Positions 7,769-8,112 of a stretch of DNA of 8,112 nucleotides are shown in pieces; the stretch's first letter is position 1, and each line of letters opens with the position of its first letter. Both the position numbers and the translations under genes were made by a program. Location: the NCBI GenBank assembly GCA_023228995.1, contig JALOAD010000090.1:1-8112 (forward strand). Direction: 5' to 3'. The stretch is from Candidatus Muiribacterium halophilum (GTDB lineage Bacteria > Muiribacteriota > Muiribacteriia > Muiribacteriales > Muiribacteriaceae). The notes under the pieces are model-generated. The model did not search any database. It was not told the origin of the DNA and saw nothing but the letters and a program-made list of their open reading frames with translations.

Positions 7769-7774
7769 TATAAT
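7769..7774 (+). promoter_or_regulatory. Isolated consensus -10 hexamer
   Basis: TATAAT is present 12 nt before the right-hand palindrome (7787-7807), but the sequence 17-18 nt upstream is A-rich and no -35 hexamer is recognisable. If used, transcription would start near 7781 and the palindrome would sit just after the start, a usual operator position. In such AT-rich DNA the hexamer alone is weak evidence. Confidence 0.25.
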
Positions 7775-7786
7775 GAAACGCAAATT

Positions 7787-7807
7787 AAAATGTTCAGTGA
7801 ACATTTT
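7787..7807. promoter_or_regulatory. 21-bp perfect palindrome, operator-like, right copy
   Basis: The dyad AAAATGTTCA-G-TGAACATTTT is perfect over 21 bp, and its inner 17 bp are identical to the palindrome at 27-43. After both copies come TGTGA and then AATTAT within about 25 nt, so the similarity extends beyond the dyad. A dimeric repressor site is the simplest reading. A shared relic of a duplicated sequence is the alternative. Confidence 0.5.
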
Positions 7808-7810
7808 TGT

Positions 7811-7935
7811 GATTAATTATGAGGAACTATGGAGACTGTTGCGAAGCATGCAATATACGGAAGTATTGCAAAGTCGAACATCGTAAGAGGGAATTTTACA
7901 TGGAAGTTAAATTTCATGTGGTCCGATTAATTAAT
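7811..7935 (+). ncRNA. Candidate structured RNA or small inserted element
   Basis: Positions 7820-7924 contain 42 G+C in 105 bases, clearly richer than the surroundings, and are flanked by the direct repeat GATTAATTA (7811-7819 and 7925-7933). On the plus strand GACT (7834-7837) pairs with AGTC (7872-7875). This encloses two adjacent hairpins: TGC-GAA-GCA (7840-7848), and TGCAATA/TATTGCA (7849-7855 with 7864-7870). A further 8-bp stem joins 7898-7905 to 7912-7919 with one G-U pair, and ATTAATTA (7812-7819) can close the whole with TAATTAAT (7928-7935). I recognise no known riboswitch, ribozyme or SRP core. The direct repeats also fit a target-site duplication around a 105-bp insertion. The same DNA has open frames, so a small gene cannot be excluded. 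Confidence 0.3.
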
Positions 7936-7986
7936 ATTTCTTTGATGAAATTATATGTAATTAAAAATCTAAAGCTGGATTCCTGA
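7819..7986 (+). CDS. Possible 55-residue cysteine-bearing small protein
   Basis: An ATG at 7819 opens a 55-codon frame ending in TGA at 7984-7986. The N-terminal part reads MRNYGDCCEACNIRKYCK, with Cys at 7, 8, 11 and 17 and His at 21, which could be a small metal site. The C-terminal half is basic and hydrophobic. There is no ribosome site before this ATG. An internal in-frame ATG at 7900 does have AGAGGG with an 8-nt spacer and would give 28 residues, but that ATG lies inside the hairpin stem 7898-7919. Other frames are also open here on both strands (37 codons at 7773-7886 plus, 34 codons at 7813-7917 minus). An open frame is therefore weak evidence, and this may be structured RNA instead. 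The stop codon lies within the repeat at 7979-7999. Confidence 0.25.
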   Translation: MRNYGDCCEACNIRKYCKVEHRKREFYMEVKFHVVRLINISLMKLYVIKNLKLDS

Positions 7987-7999
7987 ACTGGTCAGGAAT
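7979..7999. repeat. Short inverted repeat, copy 2 of 3
   Basis: ATTCCTGA (7979-7986) pairs with TCAGGAAT (7992-7999) around the 5-nt loop ACTGG. The 21 bases differ from the matching part of copy 1 (7684-7704) at one position only. A TATAAT hexamer follows at 8002-8007 but has no convincing -35 partner. Confidence 0.6.
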
Positions 8000-8085
8000 T
8001 GTATAATAGAAATAGAGGAAAAATAGAATAAATACTTAAGGAGATATGTTAAAATAAAAATGGAATATGAGGAAGATGAAAAAGT

Positions 8086-8102
8086 CTGATCAGGAATTGA
8101 TC
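8086..8102. repeat. Short inverted repeat, copy 3 of 3, diverged
   Basis: CTGATCAGGAAT (8086-8097) differs from copies 1 and 2 by one base. GATCA (8088-8092) pairs with TGATC (8098-8102) around GGAAT. The stem is kept although the base differs from copy 1 (A-T in place of G-C), which hints at selection on pairing. AAAGTC stands before copies 1 and 3 alike. An overlapping dyad, TGATCTT-A-AAGATCA, fills 8098-8112 and may continue past the window edge. Confidence 0.45.
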
Positions 8103-8112
8103 TTAAAGATCA

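Noticed and set aside
7866-7879. Resemblance to the 16S rRNA segment GCAAGTCGAACG
   Set aside because: The match is short and interrupted, and the surrounding sequence does not follow 16S rRNA.
7813-7917. 34-codon minus-strand frame and 37-codon plus-strand frame (7773-7886) over the island
   Set aside because: Neither has a convincing ribosome site, and several frames are open at once, so open frames here are uninformative.
8060-8089. Possible start of a new gene behind AAGGAG at 8038-8043
   Set aside because: The ATG at 8046 stops after three codons, and the ATG at 8060 is too far from the site and stops after nine codons.

Overview
The window is AT-rich bacterial DNA that uses the standard code. 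It most likely comes from a diderm (outer-membrane) bacterium: two very long proteins carry lipoprotein signal peptides, and a gene related to the glycosyltransferase family 9 (LPS heptosyltransferase) lies between them. Nothing in the sequence allows a genus-level call. There is no tRNA, no rRNA, no CRISPR array and no recognisable transposase.

Layout. Positions 139-2778 (minus strand) encode an 879-residue lipoprotein, here called lipoA. It sits behind a regulatory region at 2787-2929 that holds a strong ribosome binding site, a terminator-type hairpin, a sigma70-like promoter and three abutting copies of a 15-bp palindromic unit. The palindrome core is identical to the core of the Tn10 tet operator O1. 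Positions 3208-4059 (minus strand) encode a short, degenerate GT9-like protein. Divergent from it, 4228-7599 (plus strand) encodes a second lipoprotein of 1123 residues, here called lipoB, with its own promoter, a matching ribosome binding site and a strong intrinsic terminator at 7613-7643. The last ~470 bases hold no large gene. They carry a family of short inverted repeats, a 17-bp palindrome also present at the left edge of the window, and a 105-bp G+C-richer island flanked by 9-bp direct repeats. That island folds on paper into a compact multi-hairpin RNA and also contains a 55-codon cysteine-bearing ORF.

How the parts may work together. Both lipoproteins share a plan: type II signal peptide, Gly/Ser linker, a small N-terminal beta-domain with an SG...GAP.R pattern, then a long body with just two further cysteines. 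Their ribosome binding sites share the same ACGGAGGT context and 8-nt spacing. They look like members of one surface or periplasmic lipoprotein class, but no enzymatic function can be assigned. The most interesting signals are regulatory: the triple palindrome that itself supplies the -35 hexamer of the lipoA promoter, the terminator whose arm doubles as that promoter's -10, and the structured island at the right end.
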